NCBI GenBank assembly: GCA_019828545.1
Contig: JACVRA010000090.1
Coordinates: 124,001-188,000 of the forward strand
DNA from: Paracamarosporium sp. OC-R06-R3
Taxonomy: Eukaryota > Ascomycota > Dothideomycetes > Pleosporales > Didymosphaeriaceae
Length of the DNA: 64,000 nt
Reading direction: 5' to 3'
The notes under the pieces are model-generated. The model saw only the letters and a list, made by a program, of their open reading frames with translations, made no database searches and was not told the DNA's origin. Made by a program: the position numbers and the translations under genes. How positions within the stretch are numbered: position 1 is the stretch's first letter; each line of letters begins with the position of its first letter. Of the stretch, positions 1 through 13,000 are shown piece after piece.

Positions 1-579
1 ACTTGTACGAGGTGTGCAGGGCCACTTCACGTAGGCTTAACCTGCTCTGATAATACAAAGCGTTCTGAGAAGGACCTGGAGAATGAGCGTCTACTAGAAG
101 CTTACAAAGCAGAAGCTGGTACAAAGGCGTGCCCTGAATGCAAAATATTGATCGAGAGGGTGAGTCAATCAATATTCCCCTTCCCCCTCTGATCAACACA
201 CAATACCTTGCCCACTTTGCATATCCTCAGGTGCTTCTAGCAGGCCAGTTCTACAACATCTAGCAACATGGTCATACCTAAGCTAGCTTCTGCGTGCTAC
301 GTTCCACGGCTATACTCTGCAATATCACCTTCCGAGGCAGTCTTCCGAAACGATCTCCGTCCACTCAATACATCTGTCCATCTTATTGTTCACTACTTAC
401 AGGTTCTCTAGGTGGAAGGTTGCAACCATATGCAATGCAGCAGCTGTCACATACACATCTGCTGGGAGTGCATGCAGACTTTCTATTACGAAGAAGAATG
501 CTATCGCCATATGTCAGAAGCGCATCAAGATAATATTGTGGAGGTGGGAGATGGCATTGATATGGATGATGACTGGTGA
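1..579 (+). CDS. RBR-type E3 ubiquitin ligase, 3' end (partial)
   Basis: Only the last two exons are in the window (1..159 and 412..579, joined in phase 0 across a 252-nt intron, GTGAGT to CTCTAG). The 108 visible residues hold the end of an IBR zinc-binding module (CTRC, then a Cys about ten residues on) and a RING2-like module: CPEC, then GCNHMQC, SSCHIHICWEC and a final Cys/His set. In this family RING2 carries the cysteine that takes ubiquitin from the E2 before transfer to substrate. The tail is short and acidic, ending MDDDW. The reading frame is open at the left edge, so the N-terminal part with RING1 lies outside. The Cys/His spacing makes the RBR call firm; the substrate cannot be told. 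The intron contains in-frame stops, so the splice is required. Confidence 0.85.
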
Positions 580-1458
580 GTGACCGTAGATCAGACTTGC
601 GAGTAGTCGGATGCGGGGGAAATGGAGTGAGCGGCGATGTGCCTCGCTAGTTAATTGGAAACTTAAAGACAGACTGGCGTTCATATTACTCAATGGCATA
701 CGATATGGTGTTTTCTTTCCCGTCCCTAAGCTTCCGCTTTGTCCCTTTAGTGTAACACGATAACTCTCGCAGGCCAAGGTGGTGACCAGACCCCCGTTGA
801 GAACAAAATTACCCATTGTGCGACGTTGCAGCGAGTGAACTCGGGTTCCAGTTGTAACAGAGCGTCAACCAAACCGCTTGAGATATAAACAAAGAGCATA
901 CGTATTCGATGGCAGCCTTGCAGACTAAGAATTCTTTTCACTTGTCAGCTCAGCTGTATAACTAAGCGAACGGATAGCTCCTTCCCGGGCAGATCGTCCA
1001 CCATTAGTCCAGCCAATCACAAGTCTCCGAGCAAGCAACCGCTGACAAAACACACCACGGCAACGGCATGGCACACCTTCCGAATACCGAATGATTGAAC
1101 GATGCTGTTAGCGGATTATCAAGATTGTTTCTTCCCACACCGATCTTGTGAGCGTGAGGCTGAGACGCTACGCGCTAAGGTGTTGGATGAGTCAAGTTGG
1201 GTGTGAAGAATACGAGCAAAGTTTGGAAGAGGACCATGTTGAATGTTAGGCGCGCAATGGTGGAATCTGTGAATTCGTCCGGCGATGATGTGCTGTGCGG
1301 TGTATACAAAATTTGTAGAAGCCGGTGGAGTGTATAAGAGAATGCTACGATGGGTTGAACATACACAGGCTGCACCTATGGGAAGTCCTTCCAACAAATT
1401 CTTCTAGATCATATCCTTACAGGTCTCTTGTTCATTCTGCTAAAAGCCAGATCCTACC
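580..1458. other. intergenic, no gene seen
   Basis: Spacer between the ubiquitin ligase stop and the flavoprotein start. Short open frames occur on both strands but none has family-like sequence or splice partners. The last 200 bases presumably hold the promoter and leader of the flavoprotein gene; no clear TATA box is visible. Confidence 0.6.
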
Positions 1459-2721
1459 ATGACTGAGATCCGCAATATCGTCGTCGTGGGCGCCTCCTTT
1501 GCCGGCGTCCAAGCTACGCATTACATCGCCAAATACATCTTCCCTCTGTTGAAGAACAAGGACAATGGCGTACAATATCATCTTTACGTTATCAGTCCAT
1601 CTTCAGACTTTTTCTTCCGTGTTGCGTCTCCTCGAGTCGCCACTTCGTCCTCCCTGATGCCAGCCGAGAAAATTTTCGCACCGCTCGCGGAATTGTTCAA
1701 AGAGTACAAGAAAGAGGATTTTACATGGATCCGGGGAAACGCAAACGGTCTTAATACTGCTTCAAGAACAGTAGAGTACACACGTAAGGATAGAAAAGAG
1801 GGAGAACTGCTGCAGTACCATGCCTTGATCGTGGCTACGGGAAGCAAAACATACCACCCAGCTTTCTCAACATGGAGTAACAAGGAGGAAACACTAGAAG
1901 CGATTAAATCCACCAATGTCGCAGTTGCAGCCGCGAAGTCGATCGTCATTGTAGGTGGCGGCGCAACGGGCGTCGAGGCCGCTGGTGAAATGGGCGAATA
2001 CCTCAACGGAAGTCCAGGCTGGTTTTCCACACCAACACCGAAAGTGTCCATCACCCTCCTCACATCTGCTAAGCAACTCCTACCTTCTATTCGGCCTTCC
2101 ATCGGCAAAGATGCAGAGCGCAAGCTTAGGGCACGCGGCGTCGACGTCCGCTACAATACACGCGTTATAGATACACATACAGAGCAGGATGGTAAGACCA
2201 TAATAACGTTAGTAGACGGGCAGCAAATCACAGCGGACCTGTACATCCCTGCCCACGGCGTCCTACCCAATTCCTCCTGGCTTCCGCCAGACTTGCTTAA
2301 TGACCAAAAGTACCTCAAGACCAACGCGCAGACACTACGCGTAGACCTCGCTGGACCACGTGTCTACGCATTCGGCGACATATCCACTTACTCGCGCAAC
2401 ACCATCCTCGACATTAAAGATGGCCTGCCCGTCCTCGGCACCAACATCAAGCGTGATTTGCTTTCCTACGATGCTAAGAAGCCGGAACGTCCTGCACCAG
2501 GAAAAGATCGCATTTTTGTGCCGAACACGAAAGAGATGATGGTGGTGCCTATAGGAACATCGAGTGGAACTGGGGCAATAATGGGGTGGAGGACGCCGGG
2601 GTGGTTGGCGTGGTTGATCAAGGGGAGGGATTACTTTATTGGGATGGGATTTGGGCCAACTGCGACAGGTTCGGGAGTAACAGAGGCGAAGTGGACTAAG
2701 GAGGAGATGGTCTCGGTTTAA
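1459..2721 (+). CDS. AIF/AMID-like FAD-dependent NAD(P)H oxidoreductase
   Basis: A single-exon gene of 420 aa. Two dinucleotide-binding motifs are visible: GASFAG near residues 11-16 (FAD) and GGGATG near 166-171 (NAD(P)H). A C-terminal VYAFGDIS matches the FAD-contacting ATG/GD motif of pyridine-nucleotide disulfide oxidoreductases. Order and length fit the fungal AMID/AIF2 and external NADH dehydrogenase-like group, which passes electrons from NAD(P)H to quinones or other acceptors. A hydrophobic W-rich stretch near 375-395 could be a membrane anchor. No N-terminal targeting peptide is apparent. The start is the only ATG before the first Rossmann strand. It converges on the nickel permease gene with only 124 bases between stops. 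The 5' half of the coding strand is C-rich and the 3' end strongly G-rich. Exact substrate unknown. Confidence 0.88.
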   Translation: MTEIRNIVVVGASFAGVQATHYIAKYIFPLLKNKDNGVQYHLYVISPSSDFFFRVASPRVATSSSLMPAEKIFAPLAELFKEYKKEDFTWIRGNANGLNTASRTVEYTRKDRKEGELLQYHALIVATGSKTYHPAFSTWSNKEETLEAIKSTNVAVAAAKSIVIVGGGATGVEAAGEMGEYLNGSPGWFSTPTPKVSITLLTSAKQLLPSIRPSIGKDAERKLRARGVDVRYNTRVIDTHTEQDGKTIITLVDGQQITADLYIPAHGVLPNSSWLPPDLLNDQKYLKTNAQTLRVDLAGPRVYAFGDISTYSRNTILDIKDGLPVLGTNIKRDLLSYDAKKPERPAPGKDRIFVPNTKEMMVVPIGTSSGTGAIMGWRTPGWLAWLIKGRDYFIGMGFGPTATGSGVTEAKWTKEEMVSV

Positions 2722-2845
2722 TATCTGGATGATGCTGCAGCACTTTTATTATTGTTTGACGGGAGGCTGTCTCAGCTATTTCCATGTTTGTCTTTCCCTT
2801 GCACGGTAATTTAGTTATCGTGCACTATCCAACTTCATATTTACT

Positions 2846-4266
2846 TCATCTTCTGCTCCCAGAGGGCCCGGCTGGACCTGCTGCATCAGTCCTCTCGACT
2901 GGCTCGACGTTCACATCCATAGCCTTGGAGTCATTCTTCTTTGACCCGACCTGATGCTCTTCTTCAAGTTGGTTGTCCGCTTCGAAATCAGCTTGCGTGG
3001 GCAGGGGCTCGAATGTCGCGTTCCTCAAGCGTCTCCTGTCAACACGCCGCCTCCATGGCTTATATAGCAACACGCTCAGGCCGCCGAACACAACAAACGC
3101 ACCGCAGATAGCTCCACCTATTCCGCGTTAGCTTTGTCATTTCAATGGAAACCGTCTTCAACATACCAACAATATCCCAACTCTCCCCCAACCGCTCAAC
3201 GCCATCCCAAAAAGGCCCCGTAGGTTCCGCTACATTCAGCGCCAAATTGAGGAACTGCACCACGCCAATAACTGTAGCCACAATGACCGTAATAACCGTC
3301 AGCACAATACTATAATAACAAATCGCAATGGGATCCCTCGCCAACTGCGTACTCGTATACAAGCTCATCATAAGCGCCCCATCCGTCGTATCCAACAAGC
3401 ACATGCCCGCCGTAAACAACAACGGAAACAGCAAAATAAGCCAAATCGACGTCCCCTTCGCCGCCTGAATACTCGATATCCCCAGAATCGCAATCTCAGA
3501 CGACGTGTCGAACCCAAGCCCGAACATGACGCCCAGAGGATACATTTTCCACGGCCGGTCAATCAGCTTAAAGAGTCGTTGCAAGATGGGGAATAAGCAG
3601 CCTCCGCCCTGGATTTTGAATTCTTGGTCCTCCGTTCCGGGCTCGGATGCGATGAGTTTGCGCATTTGCACGATTAGCTTGTACAGGATGTAGACGTTCA
3701 TGATGCCGAGGAGGAGGAGGAATGTGGCCGAGACGGATGTCCCGATGATGCCTCCTACGCGGGAGAAGTTGTCGAATCTAGAGGAGACGGCTGCGGCGGT
3801 TCCGGCGACAACGAGTGAGGTGATGACGACAATGGTGGAGTGGCCCAGGCTGAAAAACATGCCCACTGTGACGGGGCGCTGGCCGGAGGCGATGAGGCGC
3901 CGCGTCATGAGGTCGATGGCGGAGATGTGATCTGCATCGAGGGCATGGCGAAGACCGAGGGTCCAGGATAGTATTGCGGTTGAGATGAGAGGCGTATGGA
4001 AGTGCTGGGTGGGTTAGCCGGGGTCTATGCTTGGAGGAGAGGGTATGTACAAGGACTATGCCCACAGCTACCCAGACAAGGATGTTGACAACGATTAACG
4101 TGACAATAATGGCTAGTGCGGGAAATGGAAGTTTGTTGAGGTACGGAACGCGTGAATGGTACACAGAAGCTTTGTTAGACCAGGTTTTGATCATGGACAT
4201 CTCGACATCCTCGCTTGCTTGAGAGGAGGCCGGACGGGCTTCCATGATGATGCTCAACGTTCGCAA
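2846..4266 (-). CDS. NiCoT-family nickel/cobalt transporter
   Basis: Three exons (4266..4051, 4004..3167, 3117..2846) give 441 aa. Introns of 46 and 49 nt have GTACAT and GTATGT donors. The three NiCoT signatures are all present: RHALDADHISAID in the second membrane segment, GLGFDTSSEIAILG in the middle, and AGMCLLDTTDG in the next segment; their His and Asp residues are the known metal-selecting positions. About eight membrane segments are expected, with a long hydrophilic tail rich in charged residues (residues ~370-441). The family imports Ni2+ and/or Co2+ through the plasma membrane; in fungi nickel feeds urease. Start chosen at 4266; an ATG seven codons in is equally possible. Selectivity between Ni and Co cannot be read from sequence. 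Confidence 0.92.
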
Positions 4267-4528
4267 TACAATGAATGACTAAAAGCGAATAGAAACGAAG
4301 CTGACAATGCCACAGAATAACTGAGTTTCAGAAGGAAAAACTCATGGAGGGGCTCGGAAGATTTGAAGAGTACCAAGCTGTCGTGTAGTGGGGTTCAGAT
4401 AGCTTCCGCACGCTAAAAACGTCGTTTATCGGCGGGGTAGCTTCATGATGTGCTTATGACAATGACAAATTACCAAACCGTACTGAATGCTAACCGAACA
4501 GTACCCATAGCTTACACATTTATCTAAT

Positions 4529-6134
4529 TTACATTTTCGCAAAGCACAACGATGCATTGGTGCCTCCGAAGCCAAAGCTGTTGGAGAGCGCAACATTGAC
4601 CTCGCGCTGCTGCGCTGTGTGCGCAACGTAGTTACAATCAAAGTCTTCTGGGGGATCGCCGGGAGAGTGTAGGTTCAAAGTTGGTGGAAGGGTGTTCTGT
4701 ACGGGTCAGCACATATAAAGTCAGACGTAGATTTAGAAGCCCTCACGTTGTGGAGAGCCAGAACTGTGAAAATCGCTTCCACGCTCCCGGCAGCACCTAG
4801 AAGATGACCAACTGCGCCCTTGGTGCTGCTAATGTTGATCTCCGCGGCCTTGCTTTTCCCATCTGCACCAAGAAGTATCTCTTTGATCGCCCGGTTCTCA
4901 GCTGCGTCGCCGAGAGGCGTGCTTGTAGCATGCGCATTGACATAGTCGACAGCGCTGGGTTTGATACCTGCGTGCCGTAGAGCGTGCTTCATGGCAAGAC
5001 GAGGACCTTGACCATCCTCCCGCGGTGCGGTCATGTGATGCGCATCGCTAGATAGGCCGTACCCGGCAACTTGGGCATATATCTTTGCGCCTCGCCGTTT
5101 CGCATGTTCGAGTTCCTAATCTTCGCTTCAGTCATGTTCACCACATGCACGTAGCAGGGCTATAACGGGACAAAATTACCTCCAAGACAACCACACCAGC
5201 ACCCTCTCCAATGACGAAGCCAGCTCTGTCCTTGTCGAATGGCCGGCTTGCTTGTGTTGGGTTGTCATTCCAATCCGTAGCTAGACTTCTCGCTCTTGCA
5301 AATCCCGAGATAGCGAGGGGGTGGATACAAGACTCTGCACCACCAGCGACCATCACATCTGCGTCGCCAAATTGAATAAGTCGTGCAGCATCTCCTATGC
5401 TGTGGGCACCTGTCGTGCAAGCCGTTGTTGCCGCATGATTTGGCCCCTAGCAATATTAGCGTATTTGTTCACATGACGGCTGATAAACATACTTTAAACC
5501 CATATCTCATAGAGACATGGCCAGCTGCGAGGTTGATTAATAGTCGAGGCACGAAAAGAGGCGAAACTTTGCGATATCCCTACACGCGTTTAGACAAGGT
5601 CCCCCTTACTGTCACTGAAGTCACAACTCACGCCTTTCTCATAGGCAACTGTGGTCTCGTACACATCGTCCAGACTCCCAATACCAGATCCCATATAAAC
5701 ACCCTAGGAGGCATCAGTGCTGCGATTGACAAACAAAGAAGGACATACCGTAGATTCAAGATCCTCCTCCTTCTTCGGAATCCAGCCAGCATCATTCAGC
5801 GCTTCCTCCGATGCGACCATAGCATACTGCGCAAAACGCGCCATCCTCCGCTCATCTGAAGCGCTCAGCCAATCCTGCGCACTCCACATCCCATCCTCCT
5901 TCTTCCCCTCAGGTACAATCCCTGCGACTTGGCTTGGCAGTGCCGCAAACTGCGGGCTCCTATTTTTTATTGACACTACGCCGCAGTGGCCGTCCAGCAG
6001 GCGTGTCCATGTTCGGCGCACGCCTTCACGGGATCAGCAAGTGAAGAGACGAATGCTATTGACTGGGGAAGGAGGTACGAACCTAAACCTAAAGGCGTCA
6101 CTAGCCCTAGTCCAGTTACTACTACCTTTCGCAT
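4529..6134 (-). CDS. CEM1: mitochondrial 3-oxoacyl-[ACP] synthase (KAS II / CEM1-like)
   Basis: Seven exons (6134..6083, 6023..5749, 5703..5632, 5579..5493, 5446..5180, 5115..4747, 4696..4529) splice to 429 aa, all in frame. The protein begins RKVVVTGLG, typical of FabF-type condensing enzymes. The catalytic triad is intact: Cys172 in [10 protein letters not shown], His313 in [11 protein letters not shown] and His355 in [12 protein letters not shown], followed by the C-terminal [10 protein letters not shown] loop. It condenses malonyl-ACP with acyl-ACP in type II fatty acid synthesis, which in fungi is mitochondrial and supplies octanoyl groups for lipoate. A clear targeting peptide is missing from this start, so an upstream exon or ATG may exist. 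The exons are small and easily missed by single-ORF scanning. Identity firm; location inferred. Confidence 0.93.
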
Positions 6135-8762
6135 TGCATGTTTTTGATGAATGTAGATGGATCAGATTGGGTGTATGCTGATGCATCTACAAGACTTCAA
6201 GGTCGCGGTCCGAGCTAGCCGTTTCCGGCGCGCCCCGGCCAATGCGTGCTCACGTGCGCCACCTACTGCAAAATCCCAACATGTGTACTTTTATTTAAAA
6301 AAAAGGCAGGTAGGACAGAGAAAAGGTGTTTCTAGAAGGGACTTGGGGCTGCCTACACACGGTTCAAAAACTCGAGGTATTATCCCCAGTATAGATCTAC
6401 ATTTGGTACCTTGTACTCAAAGATAGAATTACAGTCACTTACGGGTTTCAAGGCGTCAGAGTATTGTGTTTCACTGGTGATTAGTGTAAAGAGGTTCTTA
6501 TATCACGGCTAGTCCATATATCCGACGGGAAGACCTATAGCCATCTGTGATGAAACCAGGCTCTGAATGCTAATCAAAGATGTTGATATTCAATCCCTTC
6601 ATGGTGTGCACCTTCGAAGTCTCTATTGATTACCTTGACGTCGCACAGATTCGCGTCAGCACTGGGCGCGCCCGAGTTCTTCCGCAAGAACTCCGCCAAC
6701 AACCCGGCAGGTGTAATTGCCTACCTTTATTCCCGCTGTCCAGTCGTCTAGATCGCTGTTGCTAACTTTTATGGCAAGGTCAAGGGATCTTTGCGTAATG
6801 GTCTAGGCTGGTTTGGATCACAATCAAGATTAGGGAGGCGATCGAACCAAAAAGATCATAACACATGTGTTTGTAATTTCTTTACAGAAAATACGAGATA
6901 GATACGTTGCTCAATGAGAATGGAGGTTCTCGTAAGCCACATTCATATACCATTGTAGTGCATCGAAGGTCACTAGTGGCAAAAAGGATATAATACAAGC
7001 ATAGCCAAAACATGTTTCTAAGTATGCCCATCCTTACGAGTCATCTGCCTGTCGATCCCTGGGAAGGTTGACTTCAATGATGCTCAAGTTCTGTTTCGGG
7101 CAGCGTGTCAGGGTTTATATTCCCGCAGAGTTTTCATTGAGTTTCTTCCTATTGATGGAGGCCCTTCGGATACCAATGTCCGATATACCATTGGACTGGT
7201 CGTTCGATATAGCCTGGAGGGTTTTAAGGCGTTAAGAGATCCTGTGCTGCATCTCAGAAGAGCCAAATTGAACCCATAGAGAGAACTTGACGAGCAGAAG
7301 AAGGCCAAACATAATCGCATTGGGAAGTCCTATTGCTAAGGAGTGTTTCAAAGCGAGTAGATTTAGAGAGTCGGCTAGAAGTAGCTTTAGCCAGGACAGA
7401 TAGGCCTACGAAGGGTGCGTAGAGCGATCACGGTGTAGATGAAGCTATGAAGATACGATGATTACTTGACCGAATTGAAGAGCTTTGCCGAATAATGGGT
7501 ATTTTCTCGTTCTTATCTTACAGGAGTGTATGAAACAATTTGCCTGTATTGTGTTAGAAGCTCCAATCTGCATGCGCGGCGACAGCTGATTTAATGGTTT
7601 CTTGTTTGCATGCGCGGCGAATCCACCAACAATGGAACCTCGCAACCCTAGGTAGAGGTCACTCAGCCTGGCGTGAGAGTGATGTGAGCAGAATGATGAC
7701 GAACTTAGACAGCGATTCTGAATATGATTTGCGACAGGGTGCGTGGCGAAGACCAACTCAGTGGAACGAGGATAGAACCCAAGACTCTTATTCCGGCGGG
7801 TGGTTCGGCTTAGCGGGCCAAAGCTAACTTCACGTTGCAGGGACGAAAGACGATTGATACTACCTAGAAAGGTTTGATGGGAAGTAGAAGCCACAGTGTC
7901 AGCGGCGATCTTCTTCCCTCATGGTCCAGATTATCACGCTTCATTGGAATGGCACAAAACGCGACGAATCAGTAAAAGACACTACCCAGCCACACCTACC
8001 CGTTTTGTTCTTCTTCTTACAAGTCTAGTGTGCCTGCACGTCAATTTACTCATTTCCATTCACTTGAATCGGTCTGCTCACCGATCGCACATTGGAACAT
8101 GATATCACCCCGCATCGCATCTGCACTCCACACATCTGCATTGCCCCTGCACATTGATTGATTGATCTGCAGGGAAGATCTGCCAGGTTCCTGTCCAAAC
8201 GCGGGCACGCGGAGCAGAGAGGTCCGTTCACCGCATGTTCAGAGCGTACATCTGCATGAGGTAATACTCCGATGTGTTAATGCCGATATGCATACCAAGC
8301 GTTCCCCTCGTTTCATCAAGCTTTTGAGCTTGTCTCGCGGCGACCGAGGTAGCATGTGTACGGATAGGAGAGTGTTGATTGGGAAGAAACAATGTAGCGC
8401 AAGGAGGGAAACAAGCTTGAGGACACCGGCGATGCAATTGTGAGGTTTGCGACAAGATAGTGAGGTTTCAATTGCTGTAGAGGGACCGGAATGCTAAAGT
8501 TGTGGACTTCCTTTTTGTGGTAAGATACCTCATTCGTGAAACGACATTAGCCTAAAGGATTCCCTACCAGGCTGTTCGATGGAAATAGCAGATCTTCGAC
8601 CAAATCCTCCAATCCAAAGCCAACATTAACGAAAGTCATAGGAAAACCAAATATGAATCCACCGCCAGGAAGCAATTCGCAAATCGCCTTCTACCCAAAC
8701 ACCCAGAATCCGGTTCGGAACCATCCGACGCAACCCCGCATTACGCATCACATATACCCGCG
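6135..8762. other. 2.6-kb region without a recognisable gene
   Basis: Holds the presumed promoter of the 3-oxoacyl-ACP synthase at its left end, including a run of A/T at 6292-6304. Open frames up to about 150 codons occur on both strands (for example 7445-7894 minus) but none has recognisable motifs, hydrophobic pattern or plausible splice partners. No repeat family or tRNA-like structure was seen. Confidence 0.5.
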
Positions 8763-10036
8763 TCAAACAGGAAGCTTTGACGCAGAATTATCCACGCCGG
8801 GAAAATAGATCTGGTCTTCGCTTCCAACACCACTCCATTCGCTCTCGCCCTTGCTCTCTTTCCTGGCCTGCGTCGGCTTTGTCAAGTCAATGGTGCCCAT
8901 ATCAAAACTTTCCAGTTGTTTCGACCCCTCACTCCCGCTATTGCCTGAACCTTTGCCCCCGCTACGCCCGCTGCTGTGGTACTTGTACGTGCCGGCTGAG
9001 CGCGAGGCCATGCTGGCGGCGCGGCGGCGGATAATGAGGATCTTGAGCGCGGGGATCGACGCACACCATATGCCTATGTTGACTTCGACCATGGACCAGA
9101 CGTTGATAGGGACGGAGTCGTAGAAGGGGTCAGATGATTCGGTGTAGATACGGATTGCGTGCAGTCGAACGATGGAGGAGATTGTGGAGAATATACCGAG
9201 ACCAAAGACGATTATAAGGCCGATTTTTTCACGGTTAGGGCGCTGGATCTTGAGGAGCGTTTTGATGGGTAGGGCAATGATCCATACGTCTGTAACGATG
9301 TTGATTGAGCTTGTGGCTATGTCGAGTTAGCGATGTACATTTAGGGATGCTGGAAGTAGCCTACTGTAAAATAGTGCAGTGGTATTGATGCATGTCCCCA
9401 GTGGTACTCCCGAGAAGTTCCACATCTGGCGAAGGGGGATGCATTGTGTCAGGCAGACGATGACACATATCACGCAGAAAACAGTGAGAAAATAGATGGT
9501 GCCTTTGCACAACCGGGCGAAGTGCTTGTCCGCAGCTGTAGTCTTTGTCAGTGAGGATATCGGGGGCACTGCAGTGGAGAAGTACCTATGCGCAGATAGC
9601 AGAAGCAGATGGAAATCTTAACACAAGCAACCAGGGCGTAATAGATAATCTGAATTGCCAGTGTCGTCTGGATGAGGGTCCGCATCTGATATAACTGCAA
9701 GACCTTGCCACTGTATCCCATGCCGTTCTCACGCAAGACCCAGATAGCAATGAGATAGCCGATTGTGAAGACCTGCACAATTAGAGATTCTTTCTCACAA
9801 GACAATGAAGAGGAACATACCACTGCAGCAATCATGCAAGCATCATCTTTGCCAAAGTTCCGCACTATTTGTGAGCGAACATAAGTGCGAAGGCTCACAA
9901 TAAGAACTTAGTGTGATCAGCAATCTTCGGTGTTTTCATTCTCTTGAGTCGGCCTACTTGACAGGATGGTGAAAGCGGTCGCTACACCCGTACAAGCATC
10001 TTGTTGCGCCTGTCCTCGCGCAGTGCTAAGAGTCAT
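8763..10036 (-). CDS. PTH11-like / fungal rhodopsin-domain membrane protein (1)
   Basis: Five exons (10036..9958, 9906..9821, 9772..9586, 9535..9365, 9316..8763) give 358 aa. Seven hydrophobic segments are visible, starting with one formed across the exon 1/2 junction (FTILSILIVSLRTYVR). Family landmarks follow: KDDACM after helix 1, a long extracellular loop ending near YQMRTL, a CVKISICFCYLRI helix, the cysteine-bearing loop CIPLRQMW...GTCIN, the TDVWIIALPI helix and a final VEVNIGIWCASIPAL helix. The roughly 90-residue tail is cytosolic, Ser/Gly/Lys-rich. Proteins of this fold sit in the plasma membrane and some (PTH11) sense host surfaces; no CFEM domain precedes this one. Ligand and role unknown. 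The second member lies 45 kb away and is not a close tandem copy. Confidence 0.88.
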
Positions 10037-13000
10037 GATGGACAAATGCTACTAGAGTCGAAAAGACAAAGGCCTTCTGAATGTATAGCAGAGAATTATG
10101 GGACCTCAAAACTGCAGATCTAAGGGTCTTATGAACCGTTCAAACCTTAACTGACAAGCGTAGCGGATCATTACTAGCAGGTTCTGATAGGATGTATTTT
10201 GCCTCTAAGGTCGTCCATGGGTGAATGCCTGACGTCTCTCGGCTTGTCCGGGGAAAGCAGTAAACAGCACAAATCCTCGTCGCAGCCTGCAGATGGGTAT
10301 GCTTTCCCTTCGTATGCGTTGCCCAAGTATGCATGAAGCGAAAGTTTGATCAGTACGGATGGACCTACTGAACATTGCGTATCGGCGATCATACCCGATT
10401 CGGCGTCTAGTCAGGGCTTAGAAGGCACGGTGGATGCGGGTGATGGCGTGGTGAAAGCAGGGGCGTGCTGCAGGTGTTCGGTTCCCTTACGCTCCGCACT
10501 TTTTAACATATTAAGTATGGCTTGATACCATTCCCAGGTAGCGACCACGGCGGAGATCCGGTTCCGCAACCTTTAGGTCGTTCACGAGTGGCACTCGAAA
10601 CGTCTTGGCTGGTTGCAGACCTACGGTTCGGTTAAAAAGGTCAACACCCTTAGTCGCTTGAACAGGCTAAACGCTACCCAATGCTCCGTAACGTGGTCGC
10701 ATGAAGACGTGAAGCTGCAATGGCACCCGTGGTCGTGAGAATTTGGTAGCTTGTGTGGGGGAAGGCCTGCGACTTCAGTTTGCGCGGTTTTGTCGGCTGA
10801 TCAAGATTAGCAAAGTACTTACTCGAAAGTTTACGCTACGATCATGACAGCGGGCGTTATACCACTTGAGAATCGCTGCGGCAACTATAGCCATTGTCAC
10901 AGTCTGTTGTTAGAAAGTTTGTCGGATTGAATCGATTTCAGAGCATAGCATACTAATCTCCAAGCTCATATACCAATTGCTTGCGCCAGAGCAAGCAGAG
11001 TTGAACGAAGAAATTTCGGTATGACTTCAGCATCAAGTGCCAAACCTTATCAGCATTGTGAGGACATTCGCGTGGCGGATGGATGATTTGGAGTAACAAA
11101 GTTTCGCTACACCGCGTATGTCGTCAGATGCCGGTAGTCGTACTAAAACTGGGATGGTGCACTGCGGGGGTCGCTGCCGAACGTAATAGATCACCGTTTG
11201 CATTTCCCAGAGTATCCTAAAATGTTTTGAAGAGGCGTGGAGCGATTCGCGTGCACCTACTTCACTTTACGTCAATATCCTGCATGTACGTCTACCGATT
11301 CGTGGTAAGTACTAAACAAGCAAGCAAGCGTGTTAGGCACCTCGGTCCACAGATCATTTCGAGCCTTGGAGGCATTTTGCGGATATTAGAAACCTAAAGC
11401 CTCAAGCTGGAGCTTCAAGTCTCGCACATTGACAGAAGCATGTTCCTTTAGGAGTACGAATCGGCGGAGGTCCGCGAGCGTCAGCACGCAGGAACCCGCA
11501 CGACCGACTTTCAGGGTCGAGCCTGAGTCAGCGGCAGATGTGAAACAGGAACTAATTGCGCAACTCTAACCGAGGATGATCCTGAACATCTACCTTATCT
11601 ACGAAGGAATTGAATCTGTTCTGAGGGCACAGGTCCATTCGCCTCGTCGCCGTACTCCTGGCCCTCGGTTGAGTTCATTAGCATGTTCCTGATTCGCTCT
11701 GAGGATAAAGCTTTGCGATGACCAATGTTCGCTCGATCATGAAGCTTGGAGGCGCTCGTAATATCATTGAGTCATCCGGGGATTCCTTGTTTGAGAGAAG
11801 TCCGCTGTGCTGGTTGGCGGTACTTGGATGATTAGAACACCAAATAAGATCTCCATGGTACGCTGGTAGGGATGCTTCAGGAGTAGAGTTGATACGCGAG
11901 CCCGTTATGTAATATTAAGATTGAGAGTATAGCGACATCGCACATGTCTAACCATCGGATGGGGGAGCCTTAGATATTCCTCCTGTCATGTAGACTCGAA
12001 GTTCCTTGCCTACAGCTCTTGTCATGTAAATCTTGAAAGCTTCAGGGCTAGCAATGCTGCCTGACATCCTGGCGTTTCAAGCGGCCGTAAGGATCAGGAA
12101 ACTTTGACCATCTCTTCACGTTCACATGGCCCAGAACCTAGGAAGTATACTCGGTCCCAGGATGACAGAGGGAAAAGTACCGTAAGTAGTCATGGGATAG
12201 ATCTCCGTAGTGGTAGAGATCATCTTAGGAGTAGCAACGTTTAGAGACTCGGCCGTCTGTAGAATCACGCCATGTAGCAAGGCACTCACAACCCAATAAC
12301 ACGCCCACCAAAAACACCACGCCACACTACTACCAATCTAAACCCCATAAAAAAATCTTCCCAAACAAACGCCAAACCAACACACCATCCGACCCCACCT
12401 CAGCCCACCAAAACTCTCCTCTTCCCCTCGCATCACCCCATCCAGCAAGGTACCACCGGGCATACCCCCGACCAAGCGCACCCGCCCAGCACCCGGGCCC
12501 CGCGCGCCGCGTCCCCCAACCTACCCCAAACGGCAAGAAACCTCAACCCATCGAAAAGAGACGTCTTTGTGACACCGGCAGCCCGCGGATCGATTGGTCT
12601 GATATCCGCTCGGAGGGGCTTCCGAGGTGCTAAACCACGGGACATGCACGGGTGGCTAGGGCGCCATGGGGACGGGCGCTACGCTTGGGACTTTGTTGCG
12701 GAAGCTTGGCTCCGAGAGGGATGGGGAGGGGGTGATGACTTGTGGACTAAGTGAGTAATGTGCTGTGTTGTGTTGTGTCGTTGTAGTAGGCTTTTAAGCA
12801 CAGTGTCTCTGTAATTATGGGATGGGGAAGCAGAGCGTTCAATTTTCTAGACGAGATGGATTTACTTCTCCATATCGGGAATTTTCAATACTTTTGAGGA
12901 CAGCTGTCCCAGGTCTTTATTCTACTCTATCCTAAAGTCTGTTCGATGGTTTCATCATCGACGCCTGTGCTGTGAACGTCTCCTAGTATGTATAGAAACG

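Noticed and set aside
1584..2123. 179-codon open frame antisense to the AIF-like gene
   Set aside because: It lies wholly inside a well-supported coding exon on the other strand and has no family features.
12122..12325. Minus-strand frame with a Trp/Cys-rich hydrophobic start, looking like a membrane protein
   Set aside because: The hydrophobic part comes from reading G/T-rich sequence; no membrane protein family or consistent splicing could be recognised.
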